Source: Acanthococcus lagerstroemiae
Taxonomy: Eukaryota; Arthropoda; Insecta; Hemiptera; Eriococcidae
NCBI GenBank assembly: GCA_031841125.1
Contig: CM063106.1
Span: 1,860,001-1,924,000, forward strand
Reading direction: 5' to 3'
Length of the DNA stretch: 64,000 nucleotides
Shown here: positions 12,401-27,400 of the stretch, in pieces
Layout: each line of letters starts with the position of its first letter
Position numbering within the stretch: the stretch's first letter is position 1
Program-made: the position numbers and the translations under genes
Notes under the pieces: generated by a model
Told to the model about the DNA's origin: nothing
What the model saw: the letters and a program-made list of their open reading frames with translations, nothing else
Databases searched by the model: none

Positions 12401-15400
12401 CGAGCGAAATAAGGAAATCTTTGCGATCGCGATGAGGTGTGAAAAATAAGCGTATGACCGAGAAATCCGACGCGGAATCGTAAAAATGTTTTGCCCTTGC
12501 AGGCGCGGCGCGATACGGCATGAGTGGCTCTGACGTAGGATGCAGTGTGTGGGGTGCAGACTGTAGACCTGCAGACTATCTCTAACTGCCGACCCGTGCT
12601 TCACCGTCGTCTGTGAAAGTTCATTCCTCGTTCTTGAAGAAAATTAGAATTCGTATCGACGAAAATCCGAAAATAAAATTTTATTCAACATCGTTCGTCG
12701 AACAGAACGAGTTCGTATTTTCCCGGTCCTGAATATCATTCGAAGTTTTTCAGACAGCGAAACCTCGGGTGAAATTGAAATATTTCATTTGATGAGACGA
12801 TACTGAAACATAGGTACTTTAGGTACTTGTATAAAAAAAAAAAAAAACACAACTGTCGACGAAAATTTTGAACGTAAGCATTTCTACCGAAAAAATTGAC
12901 GTGTAAACGAGTGAGTCTCAATATACTCTCGAGGTCGAAGTTTTTCCTAACTGAAGCTCAGCTGTTCAACATTCGACGTAGAATAAAAGTAATAATACGC
13001 GTACACAGAATGCCTCTTCACGCGATCGCCTGGACCAGTACCGACACAAACGGGAGGGGGGGGGTGGCTGGATGCCGGGCATATAAACGTCTTATTAAGT
13101 CCTTACAACGCATTCGAAGTGTACACGCGGCATTTCATATTTCATTAACGCTTTCCAACTATCAAGAACTATCGATAGTTATCCGTATTTGGTATATTAT
13201 CGAAGATCGAGTAAAAATTTTGTATGAGTTTAAAGTTAAAGAAATAAAATCATGGTTCCAGAAGTCGTGATTTTTAGACCCTCTACATATAACAGAGTCT
13301 TCTATTGTGCCTGAAAATTTTAACCCGGTACGACTTGGTTCTAATAAAATATATATTTACAAGTCTTAACTAAGTCGAATAAACCCTAACGAAGTCTAAA
13401 AAAGTTTGGCGAATCCTAACATAGTCTGAGGAAAATGTTGAAGAGTCGTGACTGAGGATGAATATACGTTTTAGAAGAGAGTGACGGGACTAATGAGTTC
13501 GAACGTGTCTTTAAGTACAGTTTGAAACCCTCGAATAAGTAAGTGTTTATTCTTACTGCTCTACCTCGTACCCTGGAATCACCTTTCTGTATTCTTCTCG
13601 AGCGCAGCGACGGGCTTCAAACGCAAAGCCAGCTATCCGGTAGAGGAACCTTCCCTACTTATGTGGAGTCGTCATTCAAAACTTGTTGCGTGGATTGCGT
13701 TAAGCTGCGCGGATTCTGATGGTTGTAATAATCGGCTAGTGAAGTTGGCGTAATACTACACGGACAATGTAGAACGCAACCTGGCCCTACTACATAAGGC
13801 TCAACACGTTAGAAGTGGCATAGTGCAGTGGACACAAAGTCTGAGCATTCGGTGTAACGACCACCTCTCCCACAACATTTAACATTATTTAAAAAAAAAA
13901 CAAAAAAAAACGCGTTCTGTGTTTGTTTTGCGTGCAAAAAATAACTTTCTAATTATCAGTTACAAAAATACGTAATCTTTCTATTCGAATTGTACGGAAG
14001 TTAGGTACAATGAGAAGAACACTCTGTCCGTGATTCTCCGTGTTCTTCCGAGGCAACTTACACAATTTCCCGTGAAAAGGTTTAATGTTTTGTTAGAACT
14101 CACCTTCCTATCAATGTTAAACTTGGAGATGAGCCCGAGCTCGGCAAACATGGTTACAGACGCGAGTAACATTTCATCGTCGTCCATAGAAAAATCGTCG
14201 AAAGAAAGCGAATATAGATTCAGTTCATCCGCACACTGGACTCGATATGCCTGTACACAGAGCGTAAATTAATGAAAACTGTTTTCACCTCGAGAGTGGT
14301 CTTCGCTTATGCGAATTACGATAAAAATTGGAAGGTGAAGTAAAAGCATTTTTGGGATCACCCAACGAATGGCTAACTTGGTAGATATCTTTCTATGTCT
14401 TATACAACGCAGTTTCGAGTATTAAAACGTTATTCAAGAGTATGTATAGGAAACAACGAACTCCAACGGGACGAGCGAAATGAGCAAACTATTGTATCCC
14501 ATTAAAAACAAATTTTATTCGGTTTAGTAGTGGTTGGAAAGCGGATTTCGATAATAATGGGATCTCTTTTCAGAACACATCGAATTTCCCTTTCTGTCTC
14601 TTATGAAGTCATGACGAGAAGAAATTTTGTATTTAACCTTGCAAAACTGGTAGCTTCGAAGGGAGTTCATCAACCACGTGTTACTGCAATCGATACTTTA
14701 GGTCATAATGCGGAGTATATGTTCTTTTTTACTGATTTTTTGGAAAAATTCACTTTTTAAACTTGGTCAGTTTTGGAAAGGAACGTTTGTCATCGGAGGT
14801 TAAGAAATCTAGTCGTTTCACCTAATCGATGATAAAGTTAATCTTACGTTTAAAGTACTTGACAATTGAAGCAAATAAGTACAACAGGTAGCAGATGATT
14901 CCATATTTCCGTTTCATTTAATATATTTGCATACTCGTTATACGAGTTTAAGTTTGCGGCGCCCCCTCACGATATAAGTATGTATACTTATGTATATGGA
15001 AGTATGAAATTTAATAAATCGACACATCGTCACTTCATTGTGTTCAAACTGACCTGGCAACTCCGGATTCCTTCCAAACTCCATTCTTTTTTTACACCCC
15101 TATATATGGTAATACTCTCTCAGTATGTTCTCATCCAACTTTTTTCTCACTCCCGCTCTCCGTTTTTTTTTCTTCTTTTCTTTTCTTTTAATTACACCTA
15201 ACGACAGCACACATTTTCCTATTCGCGGTTCCACTATCGTCGTCGTGTCCCAAGGGCGCAATCAGAACTTTTTTTTGGTGGGGTTGTAGTATCTAAAATT
15301 CTAAAATTCTTTTATCGTAACTATTTAGGTCAAATTCAGTTTTCACTTCTTCCGCAATACACTTCACATTTTTATTATTACTACTTCAGCATAATTTCAG

Positions 15401-18400
15401 TAAAACAGTTTAATACTATTCAGCAATACTCGAGTTCGTAACCTCGTTTCGAAGGAACCGACGGTTACCTGGTTGGAGGTTTGGACTGGACGATTTAGAA
15501 CCGGGATAGACTTTGCATAGTTAAGAACGCTAATTACAATAGTACGGAAAAGGGTTGAGTCGTTTTTATTTCGTCGAGAACGTACGCAGCTAGTCGGCAG
15601 TAGAGTGGTAACTTAAGAAACCAGAAACCACTCTACAGGGGGTTAGAATTTAGAAAAAATAAATTAAAAATAGGCAGGAGTGAAAGCTCGATTTGGCACC
15701 TACCTGATTTGGTACCTACTATTTTTATGAGCTGTAAATTTGTACGAACCCCATCGGCATGAATTTTTTTGTTTCAAAATTGATTTTGAAAACATTTTGA
15801 AGAATTTTGGAGCGGTTTGTAGCCCCTAGCCCCCTCCTTGGTTGTGCCCTTGAATATAACAGGCCGCTTGTATGACTGCACTAAATGAAACTGCAATTAT
15901 GTGAGTTACAAAGTCGGTTGAGCAACAGTACAACTGTGATCAATTTCGATATTATTCTCCGATTAAACTTGTACTTGACTTAAATATTAATCTGAATAAC
16001 CAGCAGGTTAGGAAAAATGTAATGATGTGTCGATTAATCGAAATAATGTAACACGAATATCAATCTATTTAGATAAAAATCGAATTTCATCTGAGCTTTA
16101 GTTATAGGTCAGCATAGTCTATCACTTGATCGTAACCGCGTGCTTAAAACTGCCTTATGTTATTGTAGGCGACGAATGTTACGTGGTGTAGTATAAAGAC
16201 TAGGATTAAAAATAAATAAGTTTTATCTTCGGCCTTAGATAGTTACCAGATATTTTTCAACCTCCTTGTTGGATGCACTAGTGTGGTATGACAAGACCTA
16301 CAAAAAATATTAAAAATCTTAGCACGAGAGCGAATCAGTTTTCTTTTTAATGGAAGTTATGCATAGGCAGTGAATCGAATTTAATTTGATCGTTCAAAAA
16401 ATAAATCAGCCGGAAAGAAAGTACTGCAAAGTAACTCACTTCGATAGATACTTTCTGTCTAGCGACTGCTTTTTCGATCTCACTGTACATCAGTGTGTTG
16501 TGAATACCGAGACCGCAGAAGATTGTAAAAGCCTGCACATAGAATAATTGAAATAACTGCCTATAGTAAATCTTAATAGTCAGTCGAACGAATACGAAAT
16601 TATTCGGTAGTAATGTTCGTATTTCGTTTCGTTCCACGGTATAGCTAACGCGTACGATGTAGTATTTGACCTACATATCCTTAGCATTGGCTACCGAATC
16701 ATAAATTCAAAATTTTCCTACTTTCCCAACAAAATTTCGCAAGAAATTGTAATAATAAAATTGAAATTTGCACTAAACGTGAAGATTAACAAAAATCATA
16801 ACAGACGGAGGAATCTCAACAATTGGAAGTTAGAAATTATTACGTAGCTACTAAATCAGCCGAAGGAATATTTTTATGAAAATTTACTTGTCTGAAAATT
16901 TTATTATTCCGGAGTTAATTAATTTAGTTATCCGGTGGATGATTGACAAGACAGGCTAGATTCACTTTGGCTTCGAGTTAGACTCAAGAACGCTTAAATT
17001 TTCAAAAGGGGAGATTTCTGAGAAACATATTTAATTTCTAGAGAGGTGAAGGTTGCTTTGATAGATTTCGGGGACAGTAGCTTTCATTAAGACCTTATAA
17101 CTGTTCCTTAGGTTATCTGATCAGCGGATCCAAGAGTTTAGGTAAATTTTTTGCTGGCAATCTTCTCGTTAGTAAATGTTTGTTCCATACATTTTTTGAG
17201 AAGGAAATTCTACCCTCTCCTGGATTCTTTGCACAGAAAGAATGTTTCGACCGGTTAAACTCGACATTTTAGTTCTAACTGATTATAGGTTAGGTTTATG
17301 ATTTATCACTTGTAAAATTTAAAGGGGTAAGCATATTTCAAGTTGAGATTTCCATGGGCGAAGACTTTACCGAAACACCGTGATATGCTTACAGTAGCGG
17401 GAAAATAATACACGAATTATTATAAAATTACAGACTAATTAATTCGAACTTCTGATAAATGAATTGTAGTTACAGTAGCCTTACCTCGAATAGCTGTTCA
17501 TCGTTCTCATCGAAACGAGATGAGTCCAGTTTATTAATGATGCTGGCCACACCTGAAACATCGAATAGGTACCATTTTTGTAAAATTGATTGAACTGTAT
17601 TCATTATCCGAGTAGTGATTGCTGACCTTCCCCCGATTTCACCCACAAGAATCGCAGATACGAGTTCAATCTCGAAGTATTCCTGTTTATTTTTCAGTTT
17701 GATAAAGATTTTAAAAAAAATTAACTTGTTCCGTGTTACCAATACCTATATATTTAGTAGCACTGCGCGCGCGGAAGGTATCCAGGTGCCGGACCGAATA
17801 AGTTATATACTTTCCCCAAGGCCGTAGCCAGTAGCCAGCAATTTTATTAAGAATGTGGGGGACGTAGGTAGGTAGCGAAGATTTCGACTAAAATATGAAA
17901 AATCGTTGGTACAATTTAGAAAAGAAGTTTTCAGTTTTTTTAACTTGCTGGTTGGTAACTAGAAATTGCAAATTGCCAAATTTTTCAAACATTATTGAGG
18001 GAGATGGTAACACCCCCTTGATTCTCGTATCGTTCCGAGTAGGTTTAAGCAAGTGCTGTTGCATCGGAATTTTAGCATCCGTAGAGATTCCTCAGAAAAA
18101 AAAAAAGAGAAGAAAAAAAAGGTTTCATCATAAGTATACCTGACTGAATGTGGCTTGTATGACTCGATAGAATTCTACATGACCAAGACTGATCATGTAG
18201 ACAGGGATTTTGGCGATGAAGTCGTAGGCGACTCGATAACTGTAATAATGCCATGTAAGGGTGCTTTGATGCTTTGGAATTCTCAAAAAAGAAAGAAATC
18301 ATTTGCGGCACAATTGCAAGTTTTTGAGAGGGAGAAAAGCGAGCAGGTCGCCTGAAGGGGCCTTATATTATCATGTTCTTTTTAACAGATGTAACTTTAA

Positions 18401-21400
18401 ATACCTTTAACGGAATTTCGAGGAATAATGTCACTGAGCTCCGGTGTGACTGCCACTTACCAGTCTTGAAATACCGACACGTGTATGGAGTAGCTTTGAA
18501 ATGGGCGCAGATTTGTATGACTTGAGGGAAAAGACGTGGAAATTGTTCCGAAACATCCTGTATTTTACTTCGAGCTTTATGCGAAAATACGTATGGTAGG
18601 TAAGTACCGAGCAAATAAAATTAAAGCTCACCTATTATCTGATAATTTTTATTTCGAATCGGCATCACCAGTAGTGATTTGATCGGAGACGATTTCATTC
18701 CATTTTCATTTCGGTTTGAAAACTCTTCTATATTGACCGCTTCGCCAGTTTCAGCCACTCGTTCGGCTAAACTTGCCAGATAGCGAGTGAGCTCACACTC
18801 GTCTACAGTCTTCCGCCCGCTGTAAACCGTATAAGCAAGAATAAAACTAGCCCATAAATTGATTTTTGTCATTCTAGAATTTCAATTATCCAAACTAGCT
18901 TTATTCGAGAATCAATCTCGCGACAGTTCTACGAATTGAATGAAGTTGTAAAATTAGGTACATATCCTCATCGATGAAGAATCAAAGAGTTTCAGTTAAT
19001 TGTCTCGGGCCTCGCGGAAGTGAAAAGCCCGACTATTACGATTAATTGCGAGATAGATGAATTTCGATTTCAATATTTTCAAATTACTGTTTCCTAAATT
19101 CGAAAATTGTTGAATCTTAGCACACTTTTCGACACAGGAATTTTAAAATTATCACGCGATATAACACAAATCACGTTTTCACAGCCGAAACTATATAGAA
19201 CGGTAGGTGAAGGTTCGTTCACTCTATTTGATTCACCGCAAAAAAAAAAGTAAGTAATTGTTATATTTCATGATCAAATTACTGTCGTAATGCGTCCGTT
19301 CCACCTTCATAATTGAAAACACATAATGCGTTTTTTTTTAGAAGTAATTACGAGTATAACGAACCCGACTTACAACCCAGATTGGAAATAATATTGAAAC
19401 GTATTCGGCGATATTCAACCTGTTTTCTTAATATCGAAATCGTATTTTTCAACCCTGTAATTCTGGATCCCACCTCTTAGAAAGTGTTGACATTTTTAGA
19501 TTGAAGACTTTCGGAATGAAAGGTGAAAGTCACATATCCCTAATGATTTTTCGAGAGGGAATAATTGGCCAATGGTGCATATATGACATTTCAGGGAATT
19601 TAGTCTGAGAGGAACAGCATAAAAACACAGGTATGACAAGGAGAATCAGAAAAGGAGAGAAAAAAGAAGAAATGACAAAAATATTGTTTTATTGGGGAAT
19701 GGGATGTTTTTCAATTATTGCCTCGCAGACGTATTATTTCCGGCTTCATATTCATGTTTCTCTTCTTCATAAAAATTGATGTTCTGGCCTACTAAGTTTA
19801 AATGTTGCGTTAGAAACCTTCGTGAGACCAACACTGAAGTAACTGATTTCCAACTTTCAGACACTGCGACCTTGAAGTTCAAACCTCTCCAGCTACTCCC
19901 CAGTTTTGCCTGCATATTTTCATTTTGGGGAAGATATTTACTTTTGCCGTCGAGATAATCGAATTTTAATATCGAATTTCGGTGCATCCATATTTTAGTC
20001 ATTCACCTATAACATATTATGTACATCTGAGTTACGTCTTACGGTCACCGATTCCTCGCTTTTCATATTTAATAGGTTCGATTAATCTGTTTGGGGAAAA
20101 TGTGGCCATAATGTCTTTGAAATAAAAATGTTTTCATACCTAGATACTGTTATATTACGAATGCGATGCAAATATTTTATTCTAGTTTTATTTTCATTTC
20201 GGAGAATTGGGGGAGTTGAAAATTGGATGTCATAAGCTGAGTCGAGCTGATTTTAATAATCGCGCAGGCAAGTATGGAAGAAAAACAGAAAGAAAGAAAA
20301 TAGAAAGTGAAAGAAAGAATGGGGAAAAAAGAAAACATAATGCAAAAATAAAAAAGACTATGACTCACTTTTTACTCTTGACACCGGTATGTGATTCCAA
20401 TTCGAACAACTTAGAGAATTTCATAACCTGAAATATTGAAATGAAGATGAAAGCGTTAAGAGATCGTCTGCACGTTTAGTTAAAATTTATGAACTAGAGG
20501 CGATGAGAGAACGAAATATTAAAAATGCGGTTGATCGTATCCACACGTACGTCTGAATTCTCGTCGACTAACAAAACGGCAGCTTTTTCACATTTTAGCA
20601 GTCTTTGAGCTCTCTGCATAATCTTCAAGATTACTTTTTCCAGCGATGTCTGTTCTTCGAATAAATCGTGTACCACTTCGAGCAAATTCTGAAAAACATT
20701 TCAATTCACTGGCTTTGCGAGTGTGTTGTGTTAATGTTACAACATCAACACGAATATGCGGATACTGGCTTATTGCATACATATTTATGCGTGTTATATT
20801 ACATACAACGTCCAAGCATTTAATTAACGAGTTTATTTGTCAGTGCTCGTATAGTTAGGAAGATGAGCGGATAAACTTTCAGACGATAGTCTACATAAAT
20901 GGAAAACATGTACTTAAGTACTGCCCTTATCCTTTAGACGGAAAATTTGAGAAAAAAGTTTAGTGAAATGCCTTCAGAGCTCTTACAACGTTGTACGCGT
21001 ACGTACTAGGGTGATTTAGAAAGACGTACTTAATCACATAAATTCAGATGTGAAACTAGGTGTTTTTCCAAAACACAATAAGTCAATCTCTTGAGTTTTC
21101 TGTGTCTCTCCTCCAATTAGGTGATGGCACTCTTAGCTTACCATAACATATTCTTGACGAATTACAAAAATACATATCATTTTTCTATATGACATAGGTA
21201 TTTTCGATGTAAGTTTGATTGTCAAACTTCATTTGGAAAACTTTTAAAGAATAACCTCGTTTACTATGGTGGTCGTCGACGAGAAATTATTTTGGTACTC
21301 ACTTGTTGCCATCAGCTTCCTATGACTCATGAAAAAAGCTTCTCAGTGACTGTGTATCGTCAGCCAAGCTGAGAAAATCAGCCAAAATTTAATTGGCTGG

Positions 21401-24400
21401 TTATCCAATATATTAGTGTCAAACTTGTCAACGAGCAGAAATTTAAAACGGCGAGCAAATTGTGATTCCCCTTACGTTTTCGTTCGTTGCTCCCTTCCGT
21501 TTACTTACATGTACGAGTACTTCTCTTCAAGCCTGTCATTCATTAGGATAAATTTGATAATCTCAAAAGGCAACATCATTAAAAAGTTCGTTTTTGAAAA
21601 AAAAAAACACAAAACATAACGATACAACAGCTGCGGAGAACGCTGTCTGGTTGAATAGTGGATTCGTTGTTAGTGACTTCTAGCACAAATCGGAAGTCTC
21701 GAAGTTTCGTAAGTTAGTATATTTGGTTACGCTTGGTAATAAGAGCCATTTAACATTATTTTCAGCCCAAATTACCTAAGAGTAAATTGAAGAATTCAGA
21801 TCAACGAGCTTTCAAATTCTACCGGTGTTGTTAACCTAAGCACTGATCTGCAGCCAAAAAGGTGACGCCAGTTTTTCAATATAATTTGTCCACGAGTCGT
21901 TGTCGTATGTTTTTAGCGTAGGAGAGAGGAGGAGGCTTACATACTTGGGGTATTCGCACACGCAGATCCGGTCGAAGATGAAATACTCGGCTTATTTGGA
22001 GTATAAAAGAGTTCCTCAAAGAATGTATGTGATTTAGAATTTTAAAATTTTTCTACATTTTTAGGCATTATGCCGCTATGTGATCGATGCGATGGGGAAG
22101 TCTTACGAGAATCATTCTGCCTCCAGATTTACAGTCTACTAGAAGCAGTTGTTTCCCTAGTGACCTACGAGGTATGACCAGGTGGCCAGATCACTAACAA
22201 AGAATAGGTTTCGAATATAGACATTATAGGGAATTGGAAAGGACCGTTTACACGTGAGACCAGCGTCAGCTTTTGAATTTTCAGCAAATTCAATGAAAAA
22301 GTGAATTTTCGTCGCCTACGGAAGGGGGCTTAAACCATATATTTAAATCCCCGTTTCTTCCACAGTCATGGCCCTGAATTTCGAAAACGTTTTTGCAAAG
22401 ACCAAGAAAATCTGGCCTAAAATAAAATGTATGAAAATACCAAGGGTTCGGTTTGTTTTAAATGCAGAACTTTTTCTTATTCCTTTAATTGGGACATATC
22501 TGCTGTAGTTGCAATGAAATGGTTAAAAGTATTTTTCTCGATAGATTTGGAGAGCTATGAATTTGGTTTCGGACCTTTCGCTGTTCATAACATACGAAGC
22601 TTTCTGTAACCCGACCACCGATTTCGACATCTTCTTCCTTTAGTTTTGGGTTTTAAGAAGACGCTAATTTAAAAATTTTATCCTCGCGTTTTTTAGATTC
22701 CGACGTATTTAACGTCGAGGGTGACTTCAGACTTCGGGACGTTCATTCGAATCAAGACAACGCCTTAGACTACAAATTTAAGCAAATATTGGAAATTAGT
22801 AAGGTATTTGAAGCTGTTACAACTTACAGCACCGAATTTTAAGCACGATTCTCACACATTAGAGTTATTAATTGGCAGTCATACTGGATGTCTGTACTCA
22901 TCTGTAGGCTCCTCATTCTGGTATTCCGACTATTCATCCCGAGCGGCACATCCCCAGACAGTTCATCCCAAGAGATCGATATTCTTGTGAAATAAGTCAG
23001 AAGGCAATTCATCCCAAAAAAGTTAAGAATAGTGTAATTCTATAAAGAAAGTTCCGAGGATATTTTCGGGTGAGAGTGAGTTCGAGCCGATGAGACTGAA
23101 TCAGAAGTGTACTCCCCTATATTCGCACGGTGAAACTTGCATCCTTCAAATTTAGAAAGCCCAGGGCCCACCGAAATGTGAACTCCATGTAGGAGAAAGA
23201 AGAAAAAAAAATTTTAATGTATGGGTAAGGATGTGTAAGACTACACGGTTCCTGAGACTGAGCAATGGCAATTTCTCGAAACTGAAAGAAAACCTCGCGC
23301 GTGAATCTGACGGCTGTATGGTAACACTGCCTTGTGAAACTCATTACCAGTGGGAAAAAAATCGTGATTCATTCGGATTTATTTCTCGTTATATTGAGGT
23401 TCGAATTTCCTGAACAATGAAGATTATATCTAACAGCAGTTTTCTGAACGTTGAAGGTAAAGTATATTTTATATCATAATTCCGGAAACGGGATGAGTGA
23501 TCTCGTATCAAGATGAATTATTGTATTGAGATGAAATGTCTCAAGATGAAGTACTCGAGACAAAGTGTCTGGAGATGAGGTGTCTCGGGATGAATAGTCG
23601 TACAATCCCTGATTCTTAATAGTCTGTCTAGCTTTTTATACATTTCTGAAAGCTCGTACCTATTTGTATATAGGATTTCTACGAAGCCATCCAATACATG
23701 TAATTAGGCTAGCGAAGCCTTTTCATTTCCCCATGGATTCGCAATTTCCCAATTTTAAATTCGTTCAATTGTTATCAAATTTCTCCGTATTACTCGCAGA
23801 CATAATTACTGCTGGAAAAGATTTCAATATTATATCGGTCAGATACAAATAACCACAGCACTTACTCGATTTCTTTCGTACTCTTGTCTGGAGTCTTCTA
23901 CTATTTGCGCGTTCGTCAAAGCGATTCCAACAAACTGAAGATATGTTTCGAATAACTGAAACGAATTTCTCTATAAATTAAAGTAAGAATTGAAGTTATC
24001 GAAAAGAATGTATGCTTGTATAACATAACGTTTGACAGGGAGTACGACGATGAACGCGGCGTGCCATATTGGGGCCCTAATTTGTCGCACTTCAGGTCCC
24101 GAAATTCACCTCTTTAGGTATCGCGATGGACATCTGCGAGGGAAGTTATTACCCGATACACCTTGATAACCATGCGCGATATTGGTCAGTGGAACAGAAA
24201 TGGGAGAAAATATACGTAAATGGCTCATTCTTTACTTTTTTTCTTCTTTTTTTTTTTTTTTGTCTTTAATAACCCTACCAGATACCATGATCCGCGCGGT
24301 TTTTGTGAGCTCCAGTCAGCACAGGTTGGCATATTATGAGAAAGAAGTCACACACACGAGCAGTATCGCGCTCGAGAAATCAGCTTCGAAATTAAGTCCA

Positions 24401-27400
24401 GTGAAAAAGAAGAACAGATTAGTGCAAAAAATGAGATGGTCTGGAGGAGCTGTACAGCAACGTTTAACCAGCAAGAGATAGAGTAATTTGCATTTTGAAA
24501 AATAAAGGAAAACGTGGTAATAGGTGATATAGCCGAGTAAAAATAAAAATACATGCTAATGTTTTTCCTTTTTCTTTTGGAAAATATGAAAATACCGCCA
24601 GCCTCGTAACTTAGTCAAAAGTGAACGATCAGTAGGTAACATATCCATTGACATCAATATAGCCGTCATCTCTATCAGACCTCATTCGATCTTGCCAACT
24701 CATACTAGGTAACAAGGTCGTAGATAGCTCCGTTATAAGGGTGATGGTCCCGAGTTGAGCCCTAAATCTGTATTTCTTTCGAGTTGAGTCTGGAAAATTG
24801 TGACCTTTTTGGAATCGATTTGAGTCCCTTTGCGGAGCTGACCGAAATTAATACCGAACTGAGCCCCGCGCATTGCGGAGCATCGTGTCCGAATTGAGTA
24901 CCAAGCTGAATGATTCACATTTCTCTTCTCACTTTGACGGACTTAGGTCTGTCGACATAAAACGGTGTGATTAAAAATGTGAATTACCGAGTACAAATTT
25001 TCAAGAAAATCATTTTCTTATGAGGAGGGGTGTAGACATTCAAAGGAAATGAGTTGAACGAAATGTAGGTGGACTAATTCACCTAATGACGTCACCGAAT
25101 TCGGGAGTTAATCCGGATACGAATTTTCATGATCACCAAACTCTGGGGACTCAACTAACATGCACCCGGGGGATGGGGTCTAAACCGTTTCAATATGGAT
25201 ATATCGACCGAAACGGAACTTGATTCTAGAGTTCAGTTCAGTTGTGTGTAATGTATGAAGCCAATCAGTATGATTTAGCTCTTCATGGTCACAATTCAGT
25301 TCAGTGGTGCACATTTCCATAGAAATTATTTTTCCTTCTAGCCATGTGTTCATTAATCTTGATCTTTGCTGCGCAGCTGCAGTCTGCGGCCGATTAATTT
25401 GCAATGCTTAAAATTTCGACATCTTACAGCCATGGGTATTCTTGAGCGAAAACTGTAACGCCCTTGCCCTCGTCCGACACGCTCGACGCTGCACTCGATA
25501 TTCTTCCAGCCATGTGCTCATTGATCTTGATATCTGTTGCGCGACTGCAGTCTGCAGCCGTGTTGTTAATAGAAATTTCCATAGAAATTTTTTAATTAGA
25601 GTATGATACATTTGGGTTTTAAGATTTCATAGCATTTTGTCGTGAATGTCTTATCAATTGTGAAATTGGACACGTCTAAATAGGAAGACGAGTTGGAGGA
25701 GCAAAAAGCGTTCCCAAGCCAAGCGTTGTGTACCTTCGCATCTGATCGTTTCCCCTTCCGTTGTACAGAGGGTTGATCTCTAAAGTGAGACAGGAGATTC
25801 ATTAATTCGGAAATTTCAAATTTTCTTTCTTTCTTGGTTTAGTAATTCACATTTTGAGATAGAGCAAATTGGAAAAATGAGTATTCCTCCCCTCCCTCTT
25901 TCCCCTCCAATGTCAATACATAGGTACCTTTCTGAGTATGGTACTGTAATTTTCTCTGTCCTTCCTGACCTTCTACACCCTCACTACATTTTCGTTTCTT
26001 CAGTGTCTATTCTTATAGGCACCAATGGTTGATTTTGTTTTTGCTAGGGGTTCAGATCCTAGAGACTCCCCTTCCCTTATCTACGTCCTTGCTAGATAAC
26101 ACATACGCGGATCAAAAATGCTTAAATTTCGCGGTGACGTTACAACTTTGGAACGCGCTTGATTGAAGAATCAAAAATTTCTCGTTTCATAAACTCCGAT
26201 ACTATTTTCGTGTGGAGATCGAGGGAATGGAATAAAAAAAAATTTGAAGTTCCATTATGAACTTCAGCTCTTTGATTTAAGTTGATGAAAACGGTAACAT
26301 ATTAAAACATCGTTTATTCGACGCGGTGAAAAAAAAATTTTCAAATGGTTTATGAAAAAATAAATAAAAATTCTCTTACAGCAATTTGTGACGTGAAAAG
26401 TTGATCACAGTCTAGAAAAATGATTAAACGTTCGCTTAATTGATCAAAGTGCAAGCACATTTGACATTTTCTGCAAGAATGACACAAAACTGATACGCGT
26501 ACGCGTACGTATGCGAATAGATGGAGACAACTAAAAGAGCACGGCGCTAAGTGTTGGATGAAATAATGAACGACACCAGCGAAAACCTGTGTTGAACTTG
26601 TTGGAAAAAGTCACTTCGATCGCTTAATTCGCTCGTATTTTATTCACTGAGCAATTATAGGTGAGCGTGTTAGCAGGGATACAAAGAATTCGAAAGCGAG
26701 GTGGTTAGTAAACAGACGAGACAGTTGTGTAATACGATCGATGCTGGCCGGCTACTATGGACTACGGCATATGAACGCGCGCGATATGGTCGCATCGGTA
26801 TCGTTGACGTTTATCGCAATCGCAATCGCAATCGCAATCGCAATTGCAATTGAAATCGAAAACCGCACAATCACCGAGGAAATGAACCCAGCACCGAGGA
26901 AGCCGCCGAACGCTGACGGATCATCTCGGCATCACGAGTATTTAATTTCCGTCCGATCCGTCGTAATTAATTTATACTATCGCGTGTTTTTGTTCTCAGT
27001 TCTGCGTCTAATTTTCAGAAAAAGGACGCGTTCATTTGTTTTGGCTTGACGTAGCGGGAAACCAAATTAATGTTGCGAGAGAGAAAGGGAATTTGAGAAA
27101 ACCGTGCAACCATCTCGAAGTTTAGGATAAGCAAGAACAATTTTAAAGAAAATTGAATTTTGTCCCGACAGTTTTTTACAAGGCTAATACGAGGTCTTTT
27201 GTCGTTTAAAATGAATTTACTACACCACGTACACTTTCTTTTCCTTCGTCTCTCTGTTTTTTGTTTTTTTTCATTTTTTATTTTCATTCTTGACGGAAAG
27301 AGGCACTATCGCCGTTTGTCGTTTTTTTAATTTCGTCTTTTCAGTTGGTGTTGCAGCTTTAATACCGAATCGAGCTGGAGCGCAAAAATTGTTCGCATTA

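Larger units (their letters stand above)
8107..14103. other. PDE11 intron 11 (6.0 kb)
   Basis: Contains two foldback elements listed separately (8744-8834, 9630-9862) and a repeat at about 9285-9555 sharing segments with 50930-51016 (the CATCAGTAAACTGA word, and a TGTCTTATGGCTA word). A stretch at 13320-13450 carries repeats of a TTAACxAAGTCTAA-like motif. No coding exon was recognised. Confidence 0.55.

Noticed and set aside
12896..13270. 124-codon plus-strand frame
   Set aside because: No motif, and no intron signals of its own; chance frame.
19715..20002. 95-codon minus-strand frame lying between PDE11 exons 6 and 7, first considered as the missing GAF-B exon
   Set aside because: No usable acceptor in frame, and the true short exon at 20369-20427 fits both motif and phase.
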